Positions 26,074 through 35,680 are shown, numbered from the stretch's first letter. The stretch: 64,000 bases of DNA from JACPNO01 sp963825405 (GCA_963825405.1 CAWGTB010000016.1:62001-126000), one strand, 5' to 3'. A program made the numbers and translations. Notes: a model not told the origin generated them from the letters alone.

Positions 26074-28317
26074 GTGCCAACACTACCCAGGTCGTCGACG
26101 ACGCGCGTCGTCGTGGCGACGACCGTCATGCTGTCCTTCATTTCGTTTTGGAGGGCTTCGGCGATCGTGCTCAGCGATCTTGCCTCATCTGCGTATTACG
26201 TGGGCGGCATTGCCGAAACCAGCATCGGCAAGTCGGCGCCCTGGTTCATTTTGGGCATCATGCTGTTCTCCTACGCCGTGCGTGCCATTTACGTCGAGAG
26301 CTGCAGCATGTTCGTGCGCGGCGGCGTGTACAAAGTCGTCCACGAAGCCATGGGCGGGACTCTGGCCAAGTTTTCCGTTTCCGCCCTGATGTTCGACTAC
26401 GTGCTCACCGGCCCCATCAGCGCGGTGTCGGCGGGTTTGTACCTGGCCGGGCTAATCAATGACACCGCTGAGCACATGCATCAGAGCCTGCGCGTACCGC
26501 CCGCCACTTTCGCCGCGGCATTCGGCATCGCGGTAACCATTTATTTCTGGCGCAAAAACATCATCGGCATTCATGAATCGAGCTTAAAAGCGCTGCGCAT
26601 TATGCAGATCACTACCGTGATGGTGGTGATCCTCATCGTGTGGTGTCTGGTTACGATCTGGCAAAAGGGCGCGGCTCCGGTTCCCTTCCCGACTCCCGGC
26701 AATATCCAGTACGGCTCCGATGCGCTCGGCTGGCTCAAGGGAACATTTGCGCCGCGCTTCACCTTCATCGCCATCCTCATCGGACTCGGCCACTCCCTGC
26801 TGGCGATGAGCGGCGAAGAGAGCCTGGCGCAGGTAAATCGCGAAATCGCCTACCCGAAATTGAAGAACCTCAAGCGCACGGGCATGGTGATTTTTCTCTA
26901 CAGCCTGATCTTCACGTCGCTGGTTTCATTTTTCGCGGTGATGCTGATTCCGGATCACGAGCGCACCGGCAAGTACCTGGAAAACCTGATTGGCGGGCTG
27001 GCCATGCATCTGTCCGGACCCGTTTCCATTCGACTGATTTTTCAGGGCTTCGTGGTGCTGGTGGGAACGCTGATTCTCTCCGGCGCCGTGAACACCGCCA
27101 TCATCGGCTCGAACGGCGTGTTGAACCGCGTGGCAGAAGACGGCGTGCTCACGGATTGGTTCCGCCGGCCGCACCGCAAATTTGGCACCACCCATCACCT
27201 GATCAACCTGATTGTCATCCTGCAGATCGGGACCATCCTGCTGAGCCGCGGCGACGTGAACGCCCTGGGCGATCTGTATGCTTTCGGCGTGGTGTGGAGT
27301 TTCGCCATGAAGGCGCTGTCAGTCCTGGTGCTGCGCTATAAGCAGCCGGAAGGCCGCGAATGGAAAGTGCCGCTCAACTTCCGAATCGGCGGCAAAGAAA
27401 TTCCGGTGGGCCTGGGTTTGATCGCGTTGACGCTCATCCTACTGGCTCTGATTAACTTGGTCACCAAGAAGACTGCAACCATCACCGGGCTTTCGTTCTC
27501 CATCGTCCTGTTCCTGATCTTCGAGTTCTCGGAAAAATACAACCGCAGGCGCCACGTGGAGCGTGCGGCCGGAATGGAGCAATTCCGGCTGGATACTAAT
27601 GACGATCTAACGCGCGAGTCCCTACACGTGCGACCCGGCAACGTACTGGTAGCCGTGCGCAACCCTTATCACCTCGAGCATCTGGAACGCATCCTGGAGA
27701 AAACCGACACCAGCAAGATCGATATCGTCGCGCTGTCGATTCGAGAAGTGACCGCGGCCGGATCTGGCGAGCATATGCTGGGCGCCGACCAGATTTTCTC
27801 CTCCGCGGAAACTGAACTGTTCACGAAAGTGGTTTCGCTGGCGGAAAAGGCCGGCAAGCACGTCGAACTGCTGGCCGTGCCCGGAGCGCAGCCTTACGAT
27901 GCCATTCTACAAACCGCCGAGCGGCTGGAATCGGCGCGCATCGTGATGGGCCTTTCGCCAAAGCTGAGCCCTTCCGAGCAAGGTAGAGCCGTGGGCCAGG
28001 CCTGGGAAAACCTTCCTGAGCCGCGCCCGGCGCTCTCTCTTGAGCTGGTGAACCCGGCGCAGCAGGAGTCTTCTTACATCAATCTGGGACCGCATCCGCC
28101 GCGGCTCTGGCCCGAGGACGTCGATCTGGTTCACCGGCTATGGCTGGAGTTGAGCCAGGGAGGAATGGGAGCCACTATCCATCACCGCGACGTGGTGGGC
28201 GTAGCTTTGCGCCGTTTGGAGCAGCAGCTCCATTCGGCCGGTGAACGTGGCGAAATTCTGGAAGAAATCGGCCAAGAAATCCGTCGTGAACCGGCACCCG
28301 CCCGCCCGCCCCAGTGA
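26074..28317 (+). CDS. kimA: KimA-like APC-superfamily potassium importer with cytoplasmic C-terminal domain
   Basis: 747 residues from GTG 26074, chosen because AAGGAG lies 8 bases upstream; an in-frame TTG at 25975 lies inside the aptamer and is rejected. Residues about 20-490 form 12 hydrophobic helices of the APC fold, opening with SDLASSAYYVGGIAET, close to the DALSSVAY-type helix 1 of KimA. Residues about 520-747 are soluble and resemble the universal-stress-like domain of KimA (NVLVAVRNPYHLEHLERILEK, then ESARIVMGLSPKLSPSEQ). KimA imports potassium with protons and is inhibited by c-di-AMP. Control by a c-di-AMP riboswitch strongly supports the potassium assignment over amino acid transport. 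It stands alone, divergent from cca. Confidence 0.8.
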   Translation: MPTLPRSSTTRVVVATTVMLSFISFWRASAIVLSDLASSAYYVGGIAETSIGKSAPWFILGIMLFSYAVRAIYVESCSMFVRGGVYKVVHEAMGGTLAKFSVSALMFDYVLTGPISAVSAGLYLAGLINDTAEHMHQSLRVPPATFAAAFGIAVTIYFWRKNIIGIHESSLKALRIMQITTVMVVILIVWCLVTIWQKGAAPVPFPTPGNIQYGSDALGWLKGTFAPRFTFIAILIGLGHSLLAMSGEESLAQVNREIAYPKLKNLKRTGMVIFLYSLIFTSLVSFFAVMLIPDHERTGKYLENLIGGLAMHLSGPVSIRLIFQGFVVLVGTLILSGAVNTAIIGSNGVLNRVAEDGVLTDWFRRPHRKFGTTHHLINLIVILQIGTILLSRGDVNALGDLYAFGVVWSFAMKALSVLVLRYKQPEGREWKVPLNFRIGGKEIPVGLGLIALTLILLALINLVTKKTATITGLSFSIVLFLIFEFSEKYNRRRHVERAAGMEQFRLDTNDDLTRESLHVRPGNVLVAVRNPYHLEHLERILEKTDTSKIDIVALSIREVTAAGSGEHMLGADQIFSSAETELFTKVVSLAEKAGKHVELLAVPGAQPYDAILQTAERLESARIVMGLSPKLSPSEQGRAVGQAWENLPEPRPALSLELVNPAQQESSYINLGPHPPRLWPEDVDLVHRLWLELSQGGMGATIHHRDVVGVALRRLEQQLHSAGERGEILEEIGQEIRREPAPARPPQ

Positions 28318-28352
28318 TATAATCTTGTTGCGTAAGAAAGGAGCGGTGTACC

Positions 28353-29808
28353 TTGCTCACTATCCCTGGACGTCCAGTTCGCACTTGTGAAGGGTGGTCT
28401 CGACGGGAGTTGATGCGCGTAGGCGGCGCCAGCCTGCTAGGCCTCAACCTGCCGGAGTTTCTTTCCTGGAAGGCGCAACGCCGCCGCCAAGATGGATCAA
28501 GCCCCGAAAGCATTTGGCGCGCGCCAAATCCGTCATCATGCTCTTCCTGCAGGGCGGACCGAGCCACATCGATATCTGGGATCCCAAGCCCGACGCGCCC
28601 GCCAACATTCGCGGCGAGTTCAAAGCCATCAAGACCAAAGTCGCCCGGCATCCAGGTCAGCGAAATCATGCCCATGCTGGCCGACCAGATGGACAAGGTC
28701 ACGCTCATCCGCTCCATGAGCTACACGCCGGTCGGGTCTGTTCAACCACACGGCCGCGATTTATCAGATGATGACCGGCTATCCGCCGGACAAGGTTTCG
28801 CCATCCGGCCAGCTCGAGCCGCCCTCGCCGCGCGACTTTCCGCACATGGGCTGCCACATCTCCAAGATGAAGCCGCCCGAGGGGCCGATGCTGCCGTTCG
28901 TCGAGATGCCGCGCCCGCTGCAGGAATCGAACGTGATCGGCAAAGGCGGCGCCGCCGGATTCCTGGGCAAGGCCTACGATCCCTACCGGCTGTATCAGGA
29001 TCCGAACAAGGAGCTGCAAGCTCGACGATCTGTCGCCTGCGCGCCGACGTTCCGCCGGAGCGGCTGAAGGACCGCTTCGCGCTGCTCAAGGGCATCAACG
29101 GCTCGATGCCGGAGCTGGAGAAGGCACGTCAGTTCCTACGCGCTGAACGAATATTACGAGAAGGCGTTCGACCTGGTGCTTTCCGGCAAAGCGCGCGATG
29201 CCTTCGATCTCACCAAGGAGCCGGACAAGCGTGCGCGACCGCTACGGCCGCACTACGTTCGGACAGGGCGCGCTGCTGGCGCGCCGCCTGATCGAGGCCG
29301 GGCACGCGTTTCGTGCAGGTCAACTGGCCGTCGGTGGCCAACGGCGATCCGGAAACCACGGCGTGGGACACGCACGCCGCCAACTTCGGCCCGCTGAAGA
29401 ATCTGCATTGCCCGGTACTCGACCGCTCGCTCTCCGCGCTGATCGAAGACATGGACCAGCGCGGCATGTTCGACGACACGCTGCTGGTGGTGACCGGCGA
29501 ATTCGGCCGCAGCCCGCGCCTGGGCGTGAGCACGTCGGGCAACACGCAATGCGCCCGACGGCCGCGACCACTGGCCGTATTGCTACACCGCGCTGGTGGC
29601 CGGCGCCGGCATCAAGCGCGGCACGCATGTACGGCAAGTCGGACGATCAAGGCTCTTCGCCCGTCGACCGATCCGGTGCATCCCACCGACCTGGTGGCCA
29701 CCATCTACTACGCGCTCGGCATCAATCCGACGATGGAGAGTGCTCAACGATCTCAAGCAGCCGAGCGAGCTGGTGAAGGGCGACCCGCTGATGAAGCTGT
29801 TCTCGTAG
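28353..29808 (+). CDS. DUF1501 secreted protein, reading frame broken about 13 times
   Basis: TTG start behind AGGAG; Tat-like leader SRREL...MRVGGASLLGLNLPEF. Pieces found in three frames join into one DUF1501 protein of about 480 residues: AKSVIMLFLQGGPSHIDIWD, PNIRGEFK-like text, MTGYPPDKVSPSGQ, FPHMGCHISKMKPP, ADVPPERLKDRFALLKGING, GRTTFGQGALLARRLIEAG, VQVNWPSVANGDPETTAWDT, LLVVTGEFGRSPRLG, APDGRDHWPYCYTALVAGAG, VHPTDLVATIYYALGINPTM. Each change of frame needs one extra base, at about 28476, 28519, 28643, 28737, 29017, 29036, 29133, 29230, 29310, 29547, 29626, 29671 and 29738. DUF1501 is related to sulfatase/phosphatase folds; function unknown. In Acidobacteriota it is usually near cytochrome and DUF1800/1553 genes, as here. 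Confidence 0.8.
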
Positions 29809-29847
29809 GCAGTATCTGGACATCGTATAGAATGGACGTTTCCATCT

Positions 29848-30627
29848 ATGCGATTCCCGCTGCTCTGTACCCTGCTGGTGTGCGCTGCCGCGTTGCGCGC
29901 GCAATCTCCCGCCGACATCGCCGAAGGTAAGGCCACTTTTCGCAGCAACTGCGCCTTCTGTCACGGCCTTACTGGCACTGGCGGGCGCGGCCCCGCGCTG
30001 AATACCGGCAGATTCCTACACGGATCAACCGACGATGAACTGAAGAACGTCGTGCGCAACGGTGTGCCCGGTACCACCATGCCCGCCTTTGAGCTACTGC
30101 AACCGGACGACATCGATAAGGTCGTGATCTTCATTCGCAGTCTTTCGCAGGGCGGCGGCGGGGGCGCTCCGGTCGCGGGCGACGCTGCTCTCGGCCGCCA
30201 GGTCTACGAGCGCAACGGCTGCGCCAGCTGCCATCGCATCGGCACTGAGGGCAGCGTTTTCGGGCCGGATTTGACGCGCGTGGGCGCAGGCCGCCCGCTC
30301 GACTATCTGCGCGAATCCATCGTGAATCCTTCCGCTGACGTGCCGGATGAATTTGCCGGCGTCACAGTGGTCACGCGCGACGGCAAGCGCGTGCGCGGCA
30401 TTCGCATCAACGAGGACACGTTCAGCGTGCAACTGCGCGAAACGTCGCAGAATTTCCGCATGTTCCAGAAGAGCGAGGTGAAGGAAGTGATTCACGAGAC
30501 CCAGTCGATGATGCCAGCTTACACCAAGCTCGCGCCTGCGGATTTGCAGAATTTGCTGGCGTATCTTTCCAGCCTGCGCGAAGGCTCGACCGGCGGCGGC
30601 GTGCGCAAACCGGAGGAAATCCGATGA
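29848..30627 (+). CDS. Dihaem cytochrome c
   Basis: 259 residues with a signal peptide (FPLLCTLLVCAAALRA). Two haem sites: CAFCHGLTG (about residue 37) and CASCHRIG (about 125). The first domain is a short class I cytochrome with a Met ligand candidate in GTTMPAFELL. The second resembles the haem-binding domain common in Planctomycetes and Acidobacteriota (VFGPDLTRVGAGRPLDYL, RESIVNPSADVPDEF, EVIHETQSMMPAY). Periplasmic electron carrier. It overlaps the following PQQ dehydrogenase by 4 bp, so it is very likely its electron acceptor. Confidence 0.9.
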   Translation: MRFPLLCTLLVCAAALRAQSPADIAEGKATFRSNCAFCHGLTGTGGRGPALNTGRFLHGSTDDELKNVVRNGVPGTTMPAFELLQPDDIDKVVIFIRSLSQGGGGGAPVAGDAALGRQVYERNGCASCHRIGTEGSVFGPDLTRVGAGRPLDYLRESIVNPSADVPDEFAGVTVVTRDGKRVRGIRINEDTFSVQLRETSQNFRMFQKSEVKEVIHETQSMMPAYTKLAPADLQNLLAYLSSLREGSTGGGVRKPEEIR

Positions 30628-32213
30628 AGCTGGCACTTGGGCTTGTTTTTGCGGCGACGCTCTCCGCGCAGGGTGTCACCTACGAGCGGATCGTCAACGC
30701 GCTCCATGAGCAGCAAAACTGGCTGACCTATTTCGGCGACTACGGCGCGATGCGCTATCGCGACCTTAAACAAATCACGACCGCCAACGTAAAGGATCTG
30801 CGCGTCGAATGGATGTTCCAGACCGGCCAGACGGGCGCTTTCCAAACCGTTCCGCTGGTCGTGGATGGTGTGATGTACATCAGCGCGGCCAACGGCCAGG
30901 CGTTCGCTTTGGATGCCCGCAGCGGGCGTCAGCTCTGGATGTACCGGCACACGTTTCCGGCGGGCGATAAAATTGCGCAGCAACCTAACCGCGGCATGGC
31001 CATCCTGGGCGACCGTGTGTTCATGGTGACGACCGACGCGCATTTGATCGCGCTCGACGCTGGTACCGGCAAGCTGGTGTGGCAGGCGGAAATGGCACCG
31101 TACAAGAAGGGGCAATACTTCGCTACGCTCGCTCCGCTCGCTGTGAAGGACAAAATCATCGTGGGGATTTCCGGCGGCGAGCTGGGAATTCGCGGCTTCA
31201 TCGACGCCTACGATGCGGCAACTGGCAAGCGGGCATGGCGTTTCTGGACGGTTCCGTCGAAGGATCAGCCCGGCGGCGATACCTGGCTGGCCGATTCGTG
31301 GCAGCAGGGCGGCGGCGCTACCTGGATGACCGGCACCTTCGATCCCAAACTGAACACGCTCTATTGGGGCGTGGGAAATGCCAGTCCGGACCTGTATGGC
31401 GCCGGCCGGCTGGGCGACAACCTTTACACGTGCTCGCTGGTGGCGCTCGATCCCGACACCGGCAAGCTCAAGTGGCATTATCAGTTCACGCCGCACGACA
31501 CCCACGATTGGGACGCCAACGAAGTTCCCATGCTGCTCGACCTGAACTGGAAAGGGCGTGAGCGCAAGCTGGTGGTGCAAGCCAATCGCAACGCATTTTT
31601 CTACGTGCTGGATCGCGAGACCGGCGAATTCCTGATGGGCAAACCGTTCGGACGCCAGACCTGGGCTAAGGAAATCGACAGCAAAGGCCGTCCGATTCTC
31701 ATGCCCAACACCGAGCCGTCTCCCGAAGGAACGCACCTGTGTCCGGGCCTGGGCGGTGCCACCAACTGGATGGCGCCTACGTACAATCCGGAAACCAAGC
31801 TGTTTTATTTTTCCGTGCGCGAACAGTGCGATGTGTATTTTTCTTCCCCGCCCGTGTATGTCGAGGGAAAGCTCTTCTGGGGCAGCGCGTTTCGCGGTTC
31901 TACCGAGGAAAAAGAGTGGGGACTGCTTAAGGCGCTCGATCCACTCACCGGCGAAACCAAATGGGATTTCCGCTACGTTCGCGCGCCCTGGGCGGGAACG
32001 CTATCGACGGCGGGCGGACTCATCTTCACCGGCGACGAAGATGGCTACTTCCTGGCCTTCGATGCGCGCACGGGCAAGGATCTTTGGCGAATCAATACCG
32101 GCAACAATCACCTGGTGAGCGCGCCGATTACTTACATGGTCGATGGGCGACAGTACGTCAGCATGCCATCGGGCGCGGTGCTGCTCACCTTCGCTCTGCC
32201 GCAATCCAAGTAG
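30624..32213 (+). CDS. PQQ-dependent dehydrogenase (alcohol/sugar dehydrogenase type)
   Basis: 529 residues with a signal peptide. Eight-bladed propeller of the quinoprotein type: WLTYFGDYGAMRYRDLKQIT at the N-terminus, MYISAANGQAFALDARSGRQ, TPHDTHDWDANEVPMLLDL, GGATNWMAPTYNPETKLFYF, and SAPITYMVDGRQYVSMPSGA at the end. It oxidises an alcohol or aldose in the periplasm and passes electrons to cytochrome c; the dihaem cytochrome is encoded just before with an ATGA overlap. Substrate cannot be read. It is shorter than methanol dehydrogenase and lacks a fused haem domain. Confidence 0.9.
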   Translation: MKLALGLVFAATLSAQGVTYERIVNALHEQQNWLTYFGDYGAMRYRDLKQITTANVKDLRVEWMFQTGQTGAFQTVPLVVDGVMYISAANGQAFALDARSGRQLWMYRHTFPAGDKIAQQPNRGMAILGDRVFMVTTDAHLIALDAGTGKLVWQAEMAPYKKGQYFATLAPLAVKDKIIVGISGGELGIRGFIDAYDAATGKRAWRFWTVPSKDQPGGDTWLADSWQQGGGATWMTGTFDPKLNTLYWGVGNASPDLYGAGRLGDNLYTCSLVALDPDTGKLKWHYQFTPHDTHDWDANEVPMLLDLNWKGRERKLVVQANRNAFFYVLDRETGEFLMGKPFGRQTWAKEIDSKGRPILMPNTEPSPEGTHLCPGLGGATNWMAPTYNPETKLFYFSVREQCDVYFSSPPVYVEGKLFWGSAFRGSTEEKEWGLLKALDPLTGETKWDFRYVRAPWAGTLSTAGGLIFTGDEDGYFLAFDARTGKDLWRINTGNNHLVSAPITYMVDGRQYVSMPSGAVLLTFALPQSK

Positions 32214-32215
32214 GC

Positions 32216-32987
32216 ATGCCGGAGTACCGCAAGATCGCGTACCGGTTGGATGAGAGCGTGGCGCGGCTCACGCTCAACCGGCCCGAGAAGCGCAACGCGC
32301 TCGACGCGGAAATGATCGGCGAGATCAAAGACGCGCTCGATCAAGCCGCGCACGCTGAATCCGTTCGCGTCGTCCTGCTCACCGGCGCTGGCATGGATTT
32401 CTGTTCGGGCATGGATTTAGCCGCGCTCGCCAACGCTGCCAGCGAGAACGTGCTGGATCATCTTGGCGAAGCACGCACTCTGGGGGATTTGTTTCTGGCC
32501 ATGCGCAGCCATCCGCGGCCCATCGTGGCAGCAGTGCGTGGACGCGCGCTGGCGGGCGGCTGCGGCCTCGCCACTGCGGCGGACGTAATCCTCGCGGCGG
32601 AATCGGCGCAGTTCGGCTACCCGGAAGTGCGCATCGGATTTATTCCGGCCATGGTGATGGCGATTCTGCGGCGCTCGGTTTCGGAGAAGCACGCCTTTGA
32701 GCTGATTGCCACCGGCGAAGTCGTCGGCGCACGCGCGGCGATGGATATGGGCTTGATCAATCGCGTGTTTGCCGACGCGACATTCGAGAGCGCCGTCGAG
32801 GCCTACGTGCGTAATTTAGCGTCTCATCCGGCGCTCCGCGATCAGCTTGGCCAAGAGCCTGCTCTACCAAATGGACGGCATGAGCTTCCCGGCCGCGATC
32901 GAAGCCGGAGCGCAAGTCAACGCCATCGCCCGCCAAACCGGCGCGTTCAAGACTGGCGTGGAAAATTTCCTCAAGAAGAAGTCATGA
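32216..32987 (+). CDS. Enoyl-CoA hydratase/isomerase family protein (one frameshift)
   Basis: ATG two bases after the PQQ gene stop. Crotonase features: LTLNRPEKRNALDAEMIGEI, the oxyanion-hole segment GAGMDFCSGMDLAALA, and AAVRGRALAGGCGLATAADV with FGYPEVRIGFIPAMV. An extra base at about 32843-32846 breaks the frame; one base on it reads SLLYQMDGMSFPAAIEAGAQ to the stop at 32985-32987. Corrected length about 256 residues. It hydrates or isomerises an acyl-CoA; substrate unknown. Its stop overlaps the Rieske gene start by 4 bp. Confidence 0.88.
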
Positions 32988-34054
32988 TCGAGCTGAGCGA
33001 TTACCAGCCGACGTCCGATCTTTCGCGCGCCACCACGCTGCCCGCCCGCTGGTACACCGATCCGGAAATGCTCGCACTGGAAAACACCAAGATCTTCGGT
33101 CGCACCTGGCAGGCAGTGGGACACGCGAGCAAAGTGGCGAATCCCGGCGATTATTTCGCCTGCGAAGTTTTGGGTGAGCCCCTGGTAGTCGCGCGCGGCG
33201 AGGATGGCGTGCTGCGCGCTTTTTCCAACGTGTGCCGGCATCGCGCCTCCACCGTCGCGGCGGGCGAAGGAAATTGCCGGACGCTGCGCTGTCCGTATCA
33301 CGGCTGGACATACGGCCTGGATGGCAGGCTGCTCGGCCAGCCGGAATTCGAAGGCGTCAATGATTGGGACCGCTCGTCCATTTGTCTGCCCACCGTAGCG
33401 CTGGAAACCTGGGGGCCGTTCGTGTTTGTACGCATCGCTCCCGACGGCCCCACGCTGGCCGAAGTGCTCGGCGACATTCCGGAAAACGCACGCAAAATCG
33501 GCTGCGACTTCGACCGGCTGCACTTCTACCAGCGCCGCGATTACATCGTGAACTGCAATTGGAAGGTGTACATCGATAATTATCTGGAGGGCTATCACGT
33601 CCCGGCGGCGCATCCCGGCCTGTTCCGCGAGTTGGATTACAAACAATATCGCGTGGATACGTTTCGCTACTATTCGTCGCACTACGCGCCGATGCGTCCC
33701 GCCGAAAGTCGTTACGAAGGCGCGGACGCAGCCGCTTTGTACTACTGGATCTTTCCCAATTTCATGCTCAATATTTATCCGGACAATGTGAGCAGCAATA
33801 TCATTCTGCCGCTGGGCCACGACCGGACGCTTACGATTTTCGAATGGTTTTTCGCGGCGGAGAAGCCCGATGCGGCGGCGGCCCAAAAAGCCGTAAACTT
33901 CAGCGACGAGATTCAGGCTGAGGACATCAGGATTTGTGAAAATGTCCAGAAGGGCCTGCACTCACGCACCTACGATCGCGGCCGTTTTTCGGTAAAGCGC
34001 GAAAACGGTGTGCACCATTTTCACCTGCTGATGCACGAGTTTTTAACGGGATGA
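32984..34054 (+). CDS. Rieske non-haem iron oxygenase, alpha subunit
   Basis: 356 residues. The Rieske cluster site is CRHRASTV...CPYHGWTYG (about residues 83-107). The catalytic domain has NWKVYIDNYLEGYHVPAAHP, which carries the His pair for mononuclear iron, and a late Asp. The size and motif resemble choline/carnitine monooxygenases and related aromatic-ring enzymes that attack quaternary amines or aromatic rings. No ferredoxin reductase is adjacent. It overlaps both neighbours (enoyl-CoA hydratase before, sigma factor after) by 4 bp, so it is part of a coupled operon. Confidence 0.92.
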   Translation: MIELSDYQPTSDLSRATTLPARWYTDPEMLALENTKIFGRTWQAVGHASKVANPGDYFACEVLGEPLVVARGEDGVLRAFSNVCRHRASTVAAGEGNCRTLRCPYHGWTYGLDGRLLGQPEFEGVNDWDRSSICLPTVALETWGPFVFVRIAPDGPTLAEVLGDIPENARKIGCDFDRLHFYQRRDYIVNCNWKVYIDNYLEGYHVPAAHPGLFRELDYKQYRVDTFRYYSSHYAPMRPAESRYEGADAAALYYWIFPNFMLNIYPDNVSSNIILPLGHDRTLTIFEWFFAAEKPDAAAAQKAVNFSDEIQAEDIRICENVQKGLHSRTYDRGRFSVKRENGVHHFHLLMHEFLTG

Positions 34055-34743
34055 TGGATCCGGACACCGCTATCGGCGGCGCGAACGGCCGCTTTCCGGC
34101 AACCCGCATTTCCGCCGTCGAAGCCTTGCGCAGCCCCGATGCCGTGGAGCGTACGCGCGGGTACGATGCTCTAGTAGCCAGCTACTGGAAGCCGGTTTAC
34201 AAGTACGTTCGCATCAAATGGCACAAGTCCAATGAAGACGCCAAAGATTTGACGCAAGCATTTTTCGCGCGTGCCATCGAGAAAGATTTCCTGCTGCCCT
34301 ACGACCCCGCCAAAGCCGCATTTAGGACTTTCCTGCGAGTGTGCCTCGATGGTTTTCTGGCCAATGAAAACCAAGCCGCTGGCCGTCTCAAACGCGGCGG
34401 TGACGTTGTCACAGAGCCGCTCGATTTCGACGGCGCAGAGGGCGAACTGGGCCGCCAACCCGTGTCAACGGAATTGACCGGAGAAGAATATTTCCATCGC
34501 GAGTGGCGACGGCACCTGTTCGGGCTGGCGGTCGAGCAGTTGCGGACTGAATGCCAGGCGGCTGGGAAAACAGTTCGCATGCAGCTCTTCGAGCGGTACG
34601 ATTTGGAAGAAGGCGGCGCCACCTATGAACAACTGGCTGCCGAATTCGCGATCCCTGTCAGCCAGGTGACCAACGCTTTGGCGGCAGCGCGGCGCGATTT
34701 CCGGCGTATTCTGCTTGAGCTGGACCCTGATGTGGCTCTCTGA
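34051..34743 (+). CDS. ECF-like RNA polymerase sigma factor, kinase-associated type
   Basis: 230 residues. Region 2-like text: YDALVASYWKPVYKYVRIKW, then NEDAKDLTQAFFARAIEK and PYDPAKAAFRTFLRVCLDGFLANE. Region 4-like helices are at the C-terminus (ATYEQLAAEFAIPVSQVTNALAAARRDFRRI). This organisation, longer than usual ECF factors, is that of sigma factors encoded beside Ser/Thr kinases in Acidobacteriota and Planctomycetes. A kinase gene follows and overlaps. I infer that phosphorylation by the kinase controls it, as shown for other kinase-linked ECF groups. Confidence 0.85.
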   Translation: MMDPDTAIGGANGRFPATRISAVEALRSPDAVERTRGYDALVASYWKPVYKYVRIKWHKSNEDAKDLTQAFFARAIEKDFLLPYDPAKAAFRTFLRVCLDGFLANENQAAGRLKRGGDVVTEPLDFDGAEGELGRQPVSTELTGEEYFHREWRRHLFGLAVEQLRTECQAAGKTVRMQLFERYDLEEGGATYEQLAAEFAIPVSQVTNALAAARRDFRRILLELDPDVAL

Positions 34744-35680
34744 CCAGACGCTGACCCATTTGCAGCGGGCGCTCGACCTGCCGGATTTGAGCGGCACGAA
34801 ATACCAGCTTCTCGAAGAAATCGGCCGCGGCGGCATGGGCGCGGTGTATCGTGCGCGCGATACCGAGCTCGATCGCGAAGTCGCGCTCAAGGTGCTTCAT
34901 CAGCCCGAGAAATCCGAGGGTGCTGCCGCTCGCATGATGCGCGAAGCCCGGATCCTGGCGCGTCTGGAGCATCCCAGCATCGTTCCCGTCCATGATGTCG
35001 GCACACTGCCCGATGGCCGTGTTTTCTACGTGATGAAGCGCGTGGAGGGCCGACGTCTGGACCAATTCCGTTCATCCGCTCCCGGGCTCAGCGATTTGCT
35101 GCGCGTGTTCGACAAAATCTGCGAAGCAGCGGCTTTCGCGCATTCGCAAGGCGTAATTCATCGAGACCTGAAGCCGGAAAACATCATGGTGGGTTCGTTT
35201 GGCGAAGCGCTGGTTATGGATTGGGGCGTTGCCAAAGTTCTGGCGGATGGATCGAGCACCACGAGCGGCGCGCTCGAGCCGACCGGCGGTGGAACAGCCT
35301 CGGGCACCGTAATCGGCACGCCGGGCTATATGGCGCCCGAACAGGCCCGCGGCGAAGTCGATCAGATCGATGCGCGCGCCGATGTGTACGCGCTCGGCGC
35401 AATCCTGACGTTTCTGCTGGAAGGCCGAGGAGATGTTCCCCGCCCCGTTCACGCGATCGCAGCCAAGGCCATGGCCGCCGATCGCGCCCATCGTTATCCC
35501 GGCGCGCAGGATCTCGGCGCCGACGTCGCCCGCTTCGCTGCCCGCCTGCCGGTGTCCGCCTATCGCGAAAATATCTGGGAGCGCGCGGCCCGCCTGTTTG
35601 TCCGCTACCGCACGCCGATCCTGTTGGTGCTCGCCTATCTGGTAATGCGATCTCTGCTATTATTCTTCACCGGCCGTTAA
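34730..35680 (+). CDS. Membrane-anchored Ser/Thr protein kinase
   Basis: About 316 residues from ATG 34730; TTG 34715 is an alternative. Kinase motifs in order: glycine loop EEIGRGGMGAVYRAR, VAB-Lys in EVALKVLHQ, catalytic loop VIHRDLKPENIMVG, metal motif MDWGVAK (DWG in place of DFG), activation segment GTPGYMAPEQARGEVDQ and DVYALGAILTFLLEG. A single membrane helix lies at the very end (PILLVLAYLVMRSLLLFF) with almost nothing beyond it, so unlike most PknB-type kinases there is no extracytoplasmic sensor. Likely partner: the overlapping sigma factor. Confidence 0.92.
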   Translation: MWLSDQTLTHLQRALDLPDLSGTKYQLLEEIGRGGMGAVYRARDTELDREVALKVLHQPEKSEGAAARMMREARILARLEHPSIVPVHDVGTLPDGRVFYVMKRVEGRRLDQFRSSAPGLSDLLRVFDKICEAAAFAHSQGVIHRDLKPENIMVGSFGEALVMDWGVAKVLADGSSTTSGALEPTGGGTASGTVIGTPGYMAPEQARGEVDQIDARADVYALGAILTFLLEGRGDVPRPVHAIAAKAMAADRAHRYPGAQDLGADVARFAARLPVSAYRENIWERAARLFVRYRTPILLVLAYLVMRSLLLFFTGR

